Shown in pieces: positions 1 to 8,519 of a stretch of DNA of 64,000 nucleotides. The stretch lies in assembly GCF_000372885.1 (NCBI RefSeq), contig NZ_KB889967.1, positions 4,032,060 to 4,096,059 on the forward strand, written 5' to 3'. Below the pieces are notes generated by a model. That model was given only the letters and a program-made list of their open reading frames with translations. It was not told where the DNA came from and ran no database searches. Origin of the DNA: Methyloversatilis thermotolerans. Lineage in GTDB: Bacteria > Pseudomonadota > Gammaproteobacteria > Burkholderiales > Rhodocyclaceae. The stretch's first letter is position 1. Every line of letters begins with the position of its first letter. The translations under genes were made by a program, and so were the position numbers.

Positions 1-156
1 AAGGAAGGCCGGCAGGATCTGGTTGCCGGCAAGGCGCCGGAGTACGGCATGAGCATTACCGATGCCTGCCTCGGCTGGGACAGGAGCGTCGAACTGCTCG
101 ACGTGCTCGCCGAGGCGGTGCGTGCCCGTCGTCGCGCGCTGGCCGATCGCGACTGA
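1..156 (+). CDS. aroG: 3-deoxy-7-phosphoheptulonate synthase (DAHP synthase), C-terminal end only
   Basis: This is the last 51 codons of a gene that begins upstream of the window. The visible tail contains the run SITDACLGW followed by a helix rich in Ala and Arg, which matches the C-terminus of class I (AroF/G/H-type) DAHP synthases. These cytoplasmic enzymes condense phosphoenolpyruvate and erythrose 4-phosphate at the entry to the shikimate pathway. The catalytic barrel lies outside the window, so the isozyme type and feedback specificity cannot be judged. The next gene starts 5 nt after the stop codon, so the two are probably cotranscribed. Confidence 0.85.
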   Translation, partial: KEGRQDLVAGKAPEYGMSITDACLGWDRSVELLDVLAEAVRARRRALADRD

Positions 157-161
157 ACGGG

Positions 162-1670
162 GTGTTCGCGCTGACCACGACGGCGCCAGCATCGAGCTGG
201 CGCCGTTTCTATTTCGTCTGCCTGCTGCTTACCCTGGCCTTCCGCGGCTGGCTGGGTGCGGTGCTGCCGTTTACCGGTGACGAAGCGTATTTCTACTGGT
301 GGGGCCGGATTCCGGCGGGCGGTTTCTACGATCACCCGCCCATGGTGGGCTGGTGGCTGGCCGGCCTGATCGCGGTTTCGGAAGCCGAATGGTGGCTGCG
401 CCTGCCGGCCATCGTCCAGCCGGCGCTGTTGTCGGCCATGCTGCTGGCTTTCCTGCGCGGCGAGGTGGCGGCAGTGCGCTGGGGAACGGCCAGTCTGGTG
501 CTGCTGGCACCGGCCAGCGTGCTGGACGTGCTCATTACCACCGACATTCCTCTGGTCTATTTCAGCGTGGCATCCGCCCTGCTGTTCCTGCACGCGCAGG
601 CCCGTCGCTCGATGCCGGCGTTCGCGCTGGCCGGTCTGCTGCTCGGCGGGGCTTTCCTGTCCAAGTACTTCTCCGTACTGCTCGGACTGGCCTATGTCGC
701 CTGGGCATTGTGGCGGCCCGCCGCATGGAAATGGCGCGGCCTGGGGCTGCTGGTGCTGTGCGCACTGCCGGCCGGCCTGTACAACGCGTGGTGGAACAGC
801 CAGCACTGCTGGGCCAACGTGATGTTCAATGTGTTCAACCGTCACGGGAATGCCCATCTGTCGTGGGAAACGCCGCTGCTCTATGTGCTGATGATGGTGT
901 GGCTGCTCACGCCCATGGTGAGCTGGCGGCTGCTGCGGGCGCCCGCGCTGTGGCGCATGCAGCCGGCGCTGCCGTGGCTGGTGTGGCTGCCGCTGGCGGT
1001 GTTCGCGCTGCTGTCCCTGGTCAAGACCATAGGTCTGCACTGGGTGTTTTCCTTCGTACCGCTGGCTTTCCTGCTCTACGCGCGCATCGTGCCCGCCGAT
1101 GCGCTTGGGCGCACGCTGAAGATCGCCGCCGTGCTGGCGCTTGTACACGTCGCCGGCGTGCTCGCCTTCGCCACGACGTCGGTCGAGTCCTGGGCCGACC
1201 GTCTGGGGCCGCGCAAGTACGCCGGCATCGTGCAGACCGTGAAACCGCTCGAGGTGATCGCCGCGCTGGGCAGCGACGTCGACCGTTATGTGCTGATGAC
1301 CGACGGCTATTCGCCCTCGGTCACCATGGGCTACAACCACCGCCGTTACTGGCCGGTGTTCGGCCCGGCGTCCAGTCATGCGCGCCACGACGATGTGCTG
1401 ACCGATTTCCGTGCGCTGGCCGGTCGCGACATCCTGATACTGAGCAAGGAAAAGCCCGATCTCGCGGATTACGCGCCGTACTTCCGGGCGGTGAGCGAGG
1501 ATGCGCTGCAGGTGCGCGGTGCGACCTTCTGGCGCATACGCGGCCACGGATTCGACTACCCCGCCTACCACAAGGGCGTGCTCGAACCTGCCCGGCGGCT
1601 GTGGTACGCCATCCCGACATGGCTGCCGGATTGCGGCTGCTATTTCGAGGAACGCTATTTCGAGCGATGA
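162..1670 (+). CDS. GT39 / ArnT-type membrane glycosyltransferase
   Basis: A 502-residue polytopic membrane protein with about ten hydrophobic segments. Near the N-terminus, in the first extracytoplasmic loop, it has an acidic GDEAYFY motif (about residues 41-47) and then YDHPP, both typical of the GT39/PMT and ArnT superfamily. These enzymes transfer a sugar from a polyprenyl-phosphate donor to an acceptor on the periplasmic face. The C-terminal soluble part ends with several cysteines. The start is GTG, 5 nt after the upstream stop, with no clear Shine-Dalgarno sequence, which suggests translational coupling. The following gene, 7 nt downstream, makes or handles a polyprenyl-phosphate sugar, so the two probably act in one glycosylation route. 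Donor and acceptor are unknown. Confidence 0.8.
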   Translation: MFALTTTAPASSWRRFYFVCLLLTLAFRGWLGAVLPFTGDEAYFYWWGRIPAGGFYDHPPMVGWWLAGLIAVSEAEWWLRLPAIVQPALLSAMLLAFLRGEVAAVRWGTASLVLLAPASVLDVLITTDIPLVYFSVASALLFLHAQARRSMPAFALAGLLLGGAFLSKYFSVLLGLAYVAWALWRPAAWKWRGLGLLVLCALPAGLYNAWWNSQHCWANVMFNVFNRHGNAHLSWETPLLYVLMMVWLLTPMVSWRLLRAPALWRMQPALPWLVWLPLAVFALLSLVKTIGLHWVFSFVPLAFLLYARIVPADALGRTLKIAAVLALVHVAGVLAFATTSVESWADRLGPRKYAGIVQTVKPLEVIAALGSDVDRYVLMTDGYSPSVTMGYNHRRYWPVFGPASSHARHDDVLTDFRALAGRDILILSKEKPDLADYAPYFRAVSEDALQVRGATFWRIRGHGFDYPAYHKGVLEPARRLWYAIPTWLPDCGCYFEERYFER

Positions 1671-1677
1671 GCCGCGC

Positions 1678-2550
1678 ATGATGCCCGCTGCACTGCAACT
1701 GCTGCGTCCGAAGCAATGGGTGAAGAACGGCTTCGTGTTCTTTGGTCTGGTGTTCGGCCATGCCTGGCACACTCCCGGCATGCTGCAGGCGGCAGCGCTC
1801 GCATTCGTCGCCTTCTGCCTCATGTCGAGTGCGGTCTATGCGCTGAATGACTTCCGCGACGTCGCACAGGACAGGCTGCACCCGGTGAAGCGCCTGCGTC
1901 CGCTGGCATCCGGCGCCTTGTCACCTTCGGTCGCGGTGCTGCTGACCGGACTGTGTTCGGCCGGCGCGCTCATCGTTGCTTACCAGGTCGGCGAAAAGCT
2001 GGTCTGGCTGCTGTGCATCTACGGGCTGATCAACCTCGGCTACAGCTATGGTCTGAAACGCGTGGTCGTGCTCGACGTGTTCCTGATCAGCGCGGGCTTC
2101 ATGCTGCGCCTGCTGGCCGGTACCACCGGCCTGGGCATTCCGCCGTCGAACTGGCTGCTCATGTGCGGCATGCTGCTCACGCTGTTCCTCGGGTTTGCCA
2201 AGCGGCGGGCGGAAATGCTGCTGATGGACAGCGAGGGCGGCGCGCATCGCAAGGTGCTCGACCAGTACTCGCCGGCCTTGCTGGACCAGCTCACGACGCT
2301 GACCGGCGCCTGCGCGGTGGTGGCGTATGCGCTCTACACGGTGGATGAGGAAACGGTGCGCATCCACGGCACGTCCGACCTCATCTACACCTTGCCCTTC
2401 GTGCTGTACGGGCTGTGCCGCTATCTCTATCTGATGCACCGCCAGGGCAGTGGCGGTGACCCGTCGCAGGACCTGTTCCGCGATGTCCACCTCATCGTGG
2501 CCATGCTGGGCTGGATGGCGGTGATTGCGGTGCTGCTGCGCGTGACCTGA
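1678..2550 (+). CDS. UbiA-family decaprenyl-phosphate phosphoribosyltransferase-like protein
   Basis: A 290-residue integral membrane prenyltransferase. The first aspartate-rich motif NDFRDVAQD (residues 57-65) is followed by HPVKRLRP (68-75), the signature of the UbiA subgroup that includes decaprenyl-phosphate phosphoribosyltransferase rather than quinone-pathway UbiA. A second conserved stretch FAKRRAE lies about two thirds of the way along. Known members join phosphoribosyl diphosphate to a polyprenyl phosphate, the first step toward lipid-linked arabinose or ribose. Two consecutive ATG codons follow the GT39 stop by 7 nt. I see no epimerase (DprE-like) genes nearby, so the lipid-linked pentose may be used as ribose or modified by genes elsewhere. 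The coupled GT39 enzyme is the natural candidate consumer. Confidence 0.78.
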   Translation: MMPAALQLLRPKQWVKNGFVFFGLVFGHAWHTPGMLQAAALAFVAFCLMSSAVYALNDFRDVAQDRLHPVKRLRPLASGALSPSVAVLLTGLCSAGALIVAYQVGEKLVWLLCIYGLINLGYSYGLKRVVVLDVFLISAGFMLRLLAGTTGLGIPPSNWLLMCGMLLTLFLGFAKRRAEMLLMDSEGGAHRKVLDQYSPALLDQLTTLTGACAVVAYALYTVDEETVRIHGTSDLIYTLPFVLYGLCRYLYLMHRQGSGGDPSQDLFRDVHLIVAMLGWMAVIAVLLRVT

Positions 2551-2594
2551 GCGTCGCCGCGGCCCCGATGCGGTCGACGGCCCGGCGGTCTCGT

Positions 2595-3416
2595 TCAGGA
2601 TGCCCGATCGCAGTCCTCCAGGCTCAGCGCCGACAGGTCCGCCGCAGCGTGCCACAGCGCGCGCAGCGCGGGCAGCGCATGCTCGGGGCGGGCGCTCGTG
2701 AGGAAGTGTTCCGTGCCGGCAGGGCCGTGCCGGCGCAGGCCTGCTTCATCCAGCCGGCGCTGCAACTGACGCGATACGGCAAGACCGGTATCGATCACGC
2801 TGACGCCGGGACCTGCTTCCTGCTGGATCAGTGGCCGCAGGAAGGGATAGTGCGTGCAGCCGAGCACGATCACGTCCGCGCCGGCATCGATGAGCGGGCG
2901 CACATGGCTGCGCACCAGGCTGCGCGTCGCGTCACTCGCGAAGTCGCCGCGTTCCACTGCCTCGACCAGGCCGCTGCCCGAGCGCGTCACGACCCGGATG
3001 TCCCGGCCGAAAGTATCGAGCAATGCGGCGAAGCGGCTGCTGGCCAGTGTGCCGGTGGTGGCCAGTACGCCCACCGTGCCGCAGCGCGTGGCCGCCACCG
3101 CCGGCTTGACCGCCGGCTCCATCGCGATCACCGGCACCCGGGGCCAGCGTTCGCGCAGTGCGGGTGCGGCGGCGGCGGTGGCGGTGTTGCAGGCGACCAG
3201 CAGCGCCTTCGCGCCGCGATCCAGCAGATGGCCCGCCAGCGCGAGACTGCGCGCGCGTATCCAGTCCGCCGAGCGCTCGCCGTAAGGCGCGAAGCCCGAA
3301 TCGGCGATATAGATGAAATCCTCTTCCGGCAGTTGCGCGCGCGCATGGCGCAGCACAGAAAGTCCACCCAGGCCGGAATCGAAAACGCCCACCGGTGAGT
3401 CGGGAGATCTGGCCAC
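2595..3416 (-). CDS. murI: glutamate racemase
   Basis: A 273-residue cytoplasmic enzyme interconverting L- and D-glutamate for peptidoglycan synthesis. Hallmarks are FDSGLGG near the N-terminus, with the conserved Asp-Ser pair at 13-14, the first catalytic cysteine in ACNTATA (Cys76), and the second in GCTHYP (Cys187, His189). Length fits the family. I chose the GTG at 3416 because it has a GGGGAAG ribosome-binding site four bases upstream. An in-frame GTG at 3440 would add eight poorly conserved residues and lacks a good site. The gene converges on the prenyltransferase and lies 124 nt downstream of the cobalamin adenosyltransferase on the same strand. Confidence 0.93.
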   Translation of the reverse strand: MARSPDSPVGVFDSGLGGLSVLRHARAQLPEEDFIYIADSGFAPYGERSADWIRARSLALAGHLLDRGAKALLVACNTATAAAAPALRERWPRVPVIAMEPAVKPAVAATRCGTVGVLATTGTLASSRFAALLDTFGRDIRVVTRSGSGLVEAVERGDFASDATRSLVRSHVRPLIDAGADVIVLGCTHYPFLRPLIQQEAGPGVSVIDTGLAVSRQLQRRLDEAGLRRHGPAGTEHFLTSARPEHALPALRALWHAAADLSALSLEDCDRAS

Positions 3417-3540
3417 TCCACTTCCCCTATCGTCGATCACGCGGGCAGCGCCTTTGTCCAGCAGCGGTGCGCACCGCTGTTGTCGGCCGCATCCCCGCCG
3501 GGTGCACAGGGCCTGTACTCATGTCGCTCAGGAGGACGAA

Positions 3541-4107
3541 TCAGCCGCTCTCGCCGTCATGCGCCCGGCCGCGCTGCCACAGCACGTCGCCGCGGCCGGC
3601 CAGCCTGTTGAAGGTGCGACCGAGCACGAACAGCAGGTCGGACAGCCGGTTCAGGTACTGGCGGCTGGCTTCCGATACCTTGCCCTGTTCGGCGGCGGCG
3701 ATCACCATGCGTTCGGCGCGCCGGCAGATCGTTCTTGCCAGATGGGCCTGCGCCGCCGCCCGCGTGCCGCCCGGCAGGATGAATTCCTTCAGCGGCGCCA
3801 GCTCGGCGTTGAGCTTTTCCAGTTCGGCATCCAGACGGGCCACCTGTCCGGCCTTCAGCAGGTGATAGCCCGGGATGGCCAGTTCGCCGCCAAGATCGAA
3901 CAGATCGTGCTGGATTTCCGTCAGCAGCGCCGCCAGTTCCGCCGGCATATCTTCGCACAGAAGCAGGCCGAGCGCGCTGTTCAGTTCATCGACATCGCCC
4001 AGCGCATGAATGCGCGCGGACGATTTCGAAACCCGGGTACCGTCGCCGAGGCCGGTCTCGCCACCATCCCCGGTGCGCGTGGCGATCTTGGATAGTCTGT
4101 GACCCAT
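3541..4107 (-). CDS. PduO-type cob(I)yrinic acid a,c-diamide / cob(I)alamin adenosyltransferase
   Basis: A 188-residue soluble protein that transfers the adenosyl group of ATP to cob(I)alamin to make the B12 coenzyme. It has the P-loop-like ATP site TRTGDGGETGL near residue 10, a conserved RTICRRAER helix around 125-133, and YLNRLSDLLF near 150, the standard PduO/MMAB pattern. Length is typical. No other B12 gene is nearby, so it may serve salvage of cobalamin for adenosylcobalamin-dependent mutases encoded elsewhere. I looked for a cobalamin riboswitch in its 5' region and did not see the B12 box. Confidence 0.92.
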   Translation of the reverse strand: MGHRLSKIATRTGDGGETGLGDGTRVSKSSARIHALGDVDELNSALGLLLCEDMPAELAALLTEIQHDLFDLGGELAIPGYHLLKAGQVARLDAELEKLNAELAPLKEFILPGGTRAAAQAHLARTICRRAERMVIAAAEQGKVSEASRQYLNRLSDLLFVLGRTFNRLAGRGDVLWQRGRAHDGESG

Positions 4108-4396
4108 GTCGAGTGATGTGATGAATAAGATGTTCTGATCGCTGGTGCGTGCCTATATAAGGCGTTCGCACGATAGAATGGCACATCATCCCATGCTTGG
4201 GTCTGTTGGGCATCGTTTCGAACGCATCGATCCGGCGAAGCGCCGGAAGCATGTGCGAACCCTGCCCGGTCGGCCCTACGCCCACCCGGCGGCAGCAGGA
4301 TATGCGGGCGGCCATCATCCGGCAGCGCTGCGCGGTTCATGCATATTCACGCAGACCACACATCCCCGCAAACGAATACAGAAATACGGAGCAGCC

Positions 4397-5686
4397 GTGA
4401 GTACCCCCGACCCGAATGAATTTCTGCGCAAGCTTTTCCAGGCGGCCTTCGACGCCGCCAACCCCGATCTGTGCGTGCCGGCCAACCTGCCGCCACCGCC
4501 CAAGGGCCGCACGATAGTGGTCGGCGCCGGCAAGGCGGCCGCTTCGATGGCGCTGGCGGTCGAAAGGAACTGGCCGGGCGAACTGTCCGGCCTCGTGGTG
4601 ACCCGTTACGGACACGGTGCGCCGTGCCAGCGCATCGAGGTGGTCGAGGCCTCGCATCCGGTGCCCGATGCCGCCGGTCAGCAGGCGGCGAAGCGCATCC
4701 TCGACAAGGTTCAGGGACTGAGCGAGGACGACCTGGTGATCGCCCTCATTTCGGGCGGTGGGTCGGCCCTGCTGTCGGCGCCGGCGGAAGGACTGACACT
4801 GGAGGACAAGCAGGCGGTGAACCGCGCGCTGCTGGCCAGTGGCGCAGCCATCCAGGAAATGAATTGCGTGCGCAAGCACCTGTCGTCGATGAAGGGCGGT
4901 CGCCTGGCGCAGGCGGCCTATCCCGCGCGCGTGTTCACGCTGGTCATTTCCGATGTGCCGGGCGACGACCCGGCGGTGGTGGCGTCCGGTCCGACGGTGC
5001 CGGATACCACCACGCGCGAGGATGCGCTGGCCATCATCCGCCGTTACGACATTCCGGTGCCGCCCGCGGTACTGGCCTGGCTGGACAGACCTGAATCGGA
5101 AACCCCCAAGGCGGGCGATCCGCGTCTCGCCCGCTGCGAAACCCGCACCGTCGCGACCGCCCAGGCCTCGCTGCTCGCCGCGGCCGAGGTGGCGCGCGCG
5201 CATGGCGTGACCCCGCTGGTGCTGGGCGACATGATAGAGGGCGAATCGGCCGATGCCGGCAAGGTGCTCGCCGGCATCGCCAAGGCGTGCGCGATCAACG
5301 GCACGCCGCTCGCACCGCCCTGCGTGCTGCTGTCCGGTGGCGAAACCACGGTCACGCTGGGCGAGATCAAGCCCGGCCAGAAGCCGCGCGGCGGCCGCAA
5401 TTCGGAATTTCTGCTCGCGCTGGCCGTGGCGCTGGAAGGCATGCCGGGCATCCACGCGGTGGCGGGGGATACCGACGGCATCGACGGCAGCGAGGACAAT
5501 GCGGGTGCGCTGGTGACCGACAGCACGCTGGCGCGCGCCCGCGCCGCAGGCATCGACGCCCGTCACATGCTGGATGTGCACGATGCCTATGGCTTCTTCC
5601 AGGGCTTGGGCGACCTGATCGTCACCGGTCCGACGCTGACCAATGTGAATGACTTCCGGGCGATCTACATCGAGAAGAAGGACTGA
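4397..5686 (+). CDS. glycerate 2-kinase (MOFRL family)
   Basis: A 429-residue cytoplasmic kinase that phosphorylates D-glycerate to 2-phosphoglycerate. It contains the N-terminal DUF4147-type nucleotide-binding region (VVGAGKAA near residue 42, SGGGSALL near 120, KHLSSMKGG near 160) and the C-terminal MOFRL domain, with SGGETTV around 315 and GDTDGIDG around 360. The GTG start is supported by a GGAG sequence 8 nt upstream. A strong intrinsic terminator follows directly. The gene precedes glcDEF, and together they support a glycolate to glyoxylate to glycerate to 2-phosphoglycerate route. The enzymes joining glyoxylate to tartronate semialdehyde are not in the window. The family is sometimes annotated as hydroxypyruvate reductase, but the kinase assignment is better supported. 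Confidence 0.88.
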   Translation: MSTPDPNEFLRKLFQAAFDAANPDLCVPANLPPPPKGRTIVVGAGKAAASMALAVERNWPGELSGLVVTRYGHGAPCQRIEVVEASHPVPDAAGQQAAKRILDKVQGLSEDDLVIALISGGGSALLSAPAEGLTLEDKQAVNRALLASGAAIQEMNCVRKHLSSMKGGRLAQAAYPARVFTLVISDVPGDDPAVVASGPTVPDTTTREDALAIIRRYDIPVPPAVLAWLDRPESETPKAGDPRLARCETRTVATAQASLLAAAEVARAHGVTPLVLGDMIEGESADAGKVLAGIAKACAINGTPLAPPCVLLSGGETTVTLGEIKPGQKPRGGRNSEFLLALAVALEGMPGIHAVAGDTDGIDGSEDNAGALVTDSTLARARAAGIDARHMLDVHDAYGFFQGLGDLIVTGPTLTNVNDFRAIYIEKKD

Positions 5687-5707
5687 TCGTTCACCAAGGT
5701 TTCGATG

Positions 5708-5733
5708 ACGGCGCCCCGGGGCGCCGTTTTTTT
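5708..5733 (+). terminator. intrinsic terminator after the glycerate kinase gene
   Basis: A perfect 20-nt GC-rich inverted repeat (5708-5727), reading ACGGCGCCCC and its complement, runs into seven consecutive T residues (5727-5733), 22 nt after the stop codon. This is a textbook rho-independent terminator and separates the kinase from glcDEF. Confidence 0.9.
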
Positions 5734-5934
5734 GGTTTGCCGGGTGTCCGGGTAAGGCCGGCGCAGCGGTGGTGCCACGCCTTTCCGTTGAACGCGACGT
5801 GATCCCGGTTGCCGCGGGCCGCTGGGTCATGCCTGCCGCAGGCGCACCGGCCAGCGGAAGGATGTCGTGCCATGGGCGGTACCCCGGTGCTGCAGGTATG
5901 ATTCGCCCCCTGACCTGTTCAGAGATCGGCTGCC

Positions 5935-7431
5935 ATGAGCGCTTTGCCACCGGCCCACGAGGCCCACGGACCGACGCCGGACCGCACCGCAGTGATTGCC
6001 GCACTGTCCCGCGAACTGCCGGCGGATTGCCTCATTTCCGATCCCGGGCGGCTGCGCGCCTATGAGTGCGACGGCCTCATGCTCATGCGTGAAATGCCGC
6101 TCGCGGTGGCCCTGCCCACGACCGAAGCGCAGGTGATCGCCACTTTGCGTGCCTGTCGCCGGCTCGGCGTGCCGGTGGTGCCGCGCGGTGCCGGTACCGG
6201 CCTGTCCGGGGGCGCGACGCCGCACCGCCACGGCGTGGTGCTGTCGACCGCGCGCATGAACCGCATCCTGTCGGTGGACCGTCTGGCGCAGCAGGCCGTG
6301 GTGGAGCCCGGAGTGCGCAATCTTGCGGTATCCGAGGCGGCTGCGCCCTTCGGGTTGTACTACGCGCCGGATCCATCGTCCCAGATCGCCTGCAGCATAG
6401 GCGGCAATGTCGCCGAGAATTCCGGCGGCGTGCACTGCCTGAAGTACGGCCTCACCGTGCACAACGTGCTGCGCGTGCGCATGGTGAACATGGAGGGCGA
6501 GGTGATGGAAATCGGCAGTGCGGCGCCGGACAGTCCGGGTTACGACCTGCTCGCCGTCACCATAGGGTCGGAAGGCCTGCTCGGAGTGGTGACCGAAGTG
6601 ACGGTGAAGCTGGTACCCAAACCGCGCGTCGCGCGTTGCGTGCTGGCGGCCTTCAACGACATCCGGCGCGCCGGGCAGGCGGTGGCCGACGTGATCGCCG
6701 CCGGCATCATCCCGGCCGGGCTGGAAATGATGGACCAGGCCACCACGGCTGCGGTCGAACAGTTCGTGCATGCCGGCTATCCGCTCGATGCGGCCGCCAT
6801 CCTGCTGTGCGAATCCGATGGCACCGAGGAAGAGGTGCAGGACGAGATCGCGCGCGTGCGTGCGTTGCTGGAAGCCGCCGGCGCCACCGAAATCCGCATT
6901 TCGCGCGACGAGGCCGAACGCCTGCGTTTCTGGGCCGGACGCAAGGCGGCATTTCCGGCCGCCGGACGCATTTCGCCCGACTACTACTGCATGGATGGCA
7001 CCATTCCGCGCAAGAGACTGGCCGAAATGCTGGAAGCGATGGAAGGCATGGCCGGCCGGTACGGGCTCGGGCTGCTCAATGTTTTCCATGCCGGCGATGG
7101 CAATCTGCATCCGCTCATCCTGTTCGATTCCAACGACCCGGATTCGGTGCGGCGCGCCGAGGCATTTGGCGTCGACATCCTGGAACTGTCGGTGAAACTG
7201 GGTGGCACCATCACCGGCGAGCACGGTGTCGGACTGGAGAAGATCAACCAGATGTGCAGCCAGTTCGGCGCCGACGAGCTGGACATGTTCCACCGGGTCA
7301 AGGCGGCATTCGATCCGGCCGGCCTGATGAATCCGGGCAAGGCGGTGCCGACTTTGCACCGCTGCGCGGAAATGGGCCACATGCATGTGCATCACGGCGA
7401 ACTGCCGCACCCCGACCTGCCGCGTTTCTGA
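5935..7431 (+). CDS. glcD: glycolate oxidase FAD-binding subunit GlcD
   Basis: A 498-residue FAD-linked oxidase, the catalytic subunit of the three-subunit glycolate oxidase. The FAD_binding_4 domain occupies the first half: PRGAGTGLSGG near residue 82 binds FAD pyrophosphate, and SIGGNVAENSGG near 153 is typical of GlcD. The C-terminal FAD oxidase domain contains FHAGDGNLHP near 385 and GEHGVG near 424. The enzyme oxidises glycolate, and often D-lactate, to the keto acid, passing electrons to quinone through GlcE and GlcF. It is first in an operon whose members are spaced 2 and 9 nt apart. Confidence 0.93.
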   Translation: MSALPPAHEAHGPTPDRTAVIAALSRELPADCLISDPGRLRAYECDGLMLMREMPLAVALPTTEAQVIATLRACRRLGVPVVPRGAGTGLSGGATPHRHGVVLSTARMNRILSVDRLAQQAVVEPGVRNLAVSEAAAPFGLYYAPDPSSQIACSIGGNVAENSGGVHCLKYGLTVHNVLRVRMVNMEGEVMEIGSAAPDSPGYDLLAVTIGSEGLLGVVTEVTVKLVPKPRVARCVLAAFNDIRRAGQAVADVIAAGIIPAGLEMMDQATTAAVEQFVHAGYPLDAAAILLCESDGTEEEVQDEIARVRALLEAAGATEIRISRDEAERLRFWAGRKAAFPAAGRISPDYYCMDGTIPRKRLAEMLEAMEGMAGRYGLGLLNVFHAGDGNLHPLILFDSNDPDSVRRAEAFGVDILELSVKLGGTITGEHGVGLEKINQMCSQFGADELDMFHRVKAAFDPAGLMNPGKAVPTLHRCAEMGHMHVHHGELPHPDLPRF

Positions 7432-7433
7432 TC

Positions 7434-8510
7434 ATGACTGCACATCTGCACTCGGTGCTGCGCGAGCAGGTGCTGGACGCTGCCGCAAGAGGTCTGAAGC
7501 TGACACCGCACGGCAGCGGTTCCAAGGATTTCCTGGCGCAGGCGCGCGTCGGCGTGCCGCTCGACATGCGCGGCGCGCAGGGCATCATCGCCTATGAGCC
7601 ATCCGAACTGTTCGTCACCGCCCACGCCGGGACACGGCTGGCCGACATCGAGGCATTGCTCCACATGCACGGCCAGATGCTCGCCTTCGAGCCGCCGCAC
7701 TTCGGCCCGCATGCAACGCTCGGCGGCGCGGTCGCGTGCGGCCTGTCCGGTCCGCGTCGCATTGCCGCGGGAAGCCTGCGCGATTTCGTGCTCGGTGTGA
7801 CCGTGATGGATGGTCGCGGCCGCGTGCTGCGCTTTGGCGGGCAGGTGATGAAGAATGTCGCCGGCTTCGATGTGTCGCGCCTGTTCGCCGGCAGCTTCGG
7901 TACGCTGGGTCTGTTGCTGGACGTGACGCTGAAAGTGCTGCCGCGACCGCAGGCCGAGCAGACCCGCGTGCTGTCGATGTCCCAGTCGGCGGCGCTGGCC
8001 ACACTGCGCGAATGGGGAAGCCAGCCCTTGCCGGTGTCCGCCACGGCCTGGCACGACGGGCAGTTGCATGTGCGGCTGTCGGGTGCGGCCGCCGCGCTCG
8101 AGGCCGCGGTGCGCCACATCGGCGGCGAACGCCTCGACGATGGCGCGGCGCCGCTGTTCTGGACCGGCATGCGCGAACACCGCCATGCCTTCTTCGCCGG
8201 GGACCGTCCCTTGTGGCGGGTGGCGCTTCCGCCGCGCGCTCCGGCGCTCGATCTGCCGGGCGAACAACTGGTGGAATGGAACGGCATGCAGCGCTGGCTG
8301 CGCAGCGATGCGACGGCGGCCGACCTGCGCACCATCGCGGGCGGGCTCGGCGGCCACGCGACCCTGTTCCGCGGCGGCACGTCCGCGCTGCGCGAGGCGG
8401 GGGTGTTCGAGCCGCTGGCACCGGCGCTGATGACGGTCCATCGACGGCTGAAAGAGGCTTTCGATCCGTCCGGTGTGTTCAGCCCCGGACGCATGTACGC
8501 AGAATTGTGA
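7434..8510 (+). CDS. glcE: glycolate oxidase subunit GlcE
   Basis: A 358-residue second FAD-binding subunit of glycolate oxidase. It shares the FAD_binding_4 fold with GlcD but is shorter. The N-terminal part has a degenerate PHGSGSK loop near residue 23, and the middle has GGQVMKNVAGFDVSRL, a very characteristic GlcE segment. The ATG lies 2 nt after the glcD stop, so translation is probably coupled. The protein ends with FDPSGVFSPGRMY, the usual GlcE C-terminal motif. Confidence 0.92.
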   Translation: MTAHLHSVLREQVLDAAARGLKLTPHGSGSKDFLAQARVGVPLDMRGAQGIIAYEPSELFVTAHAGTRLADIEALLHMHGQMLAFEPPHFGPHATLGGAVACGLSGPRRIAAGSLRDFVLGVTVMDGRGRVLRFGGQVMKNVAGFDVSRLFAGSFGTLGLLLDVTLKVLPRPQAEQTRVLSMSQSAALATLREWGSQPLPVSATAWHDGQLHVRLSGAAAALEAAVRHIGGERLDDGAAPLFWTGMREHRHAFFAGDRPLWRVALPPRAPALDLPGEQLVEWNGMQRWLRSDATAADLRTIAGGLGGHATLFRGGTSALREAGVFEPLAPALMTVHRRLKEAFDPSGVFSPGRMYAEL

Positions 8511-8519
8511 GAACCGACG

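Noticed and set aside
2568-3398. Plus-strand open frame over murI
   Set aside because: It lies opposite a complete glutamate racemase with both catalytic cysteines and gives no recognisable protein.
4108-4396. Possible cobalamin riboswitch before the adenosyltransferase gene, or another riboswitch before glycerate kinase
   Set aside because: The region has a small GC hairpin (4230-4247) but no B12 box, glycine-riboswitch core or expression platform that I can recognise on either strand.
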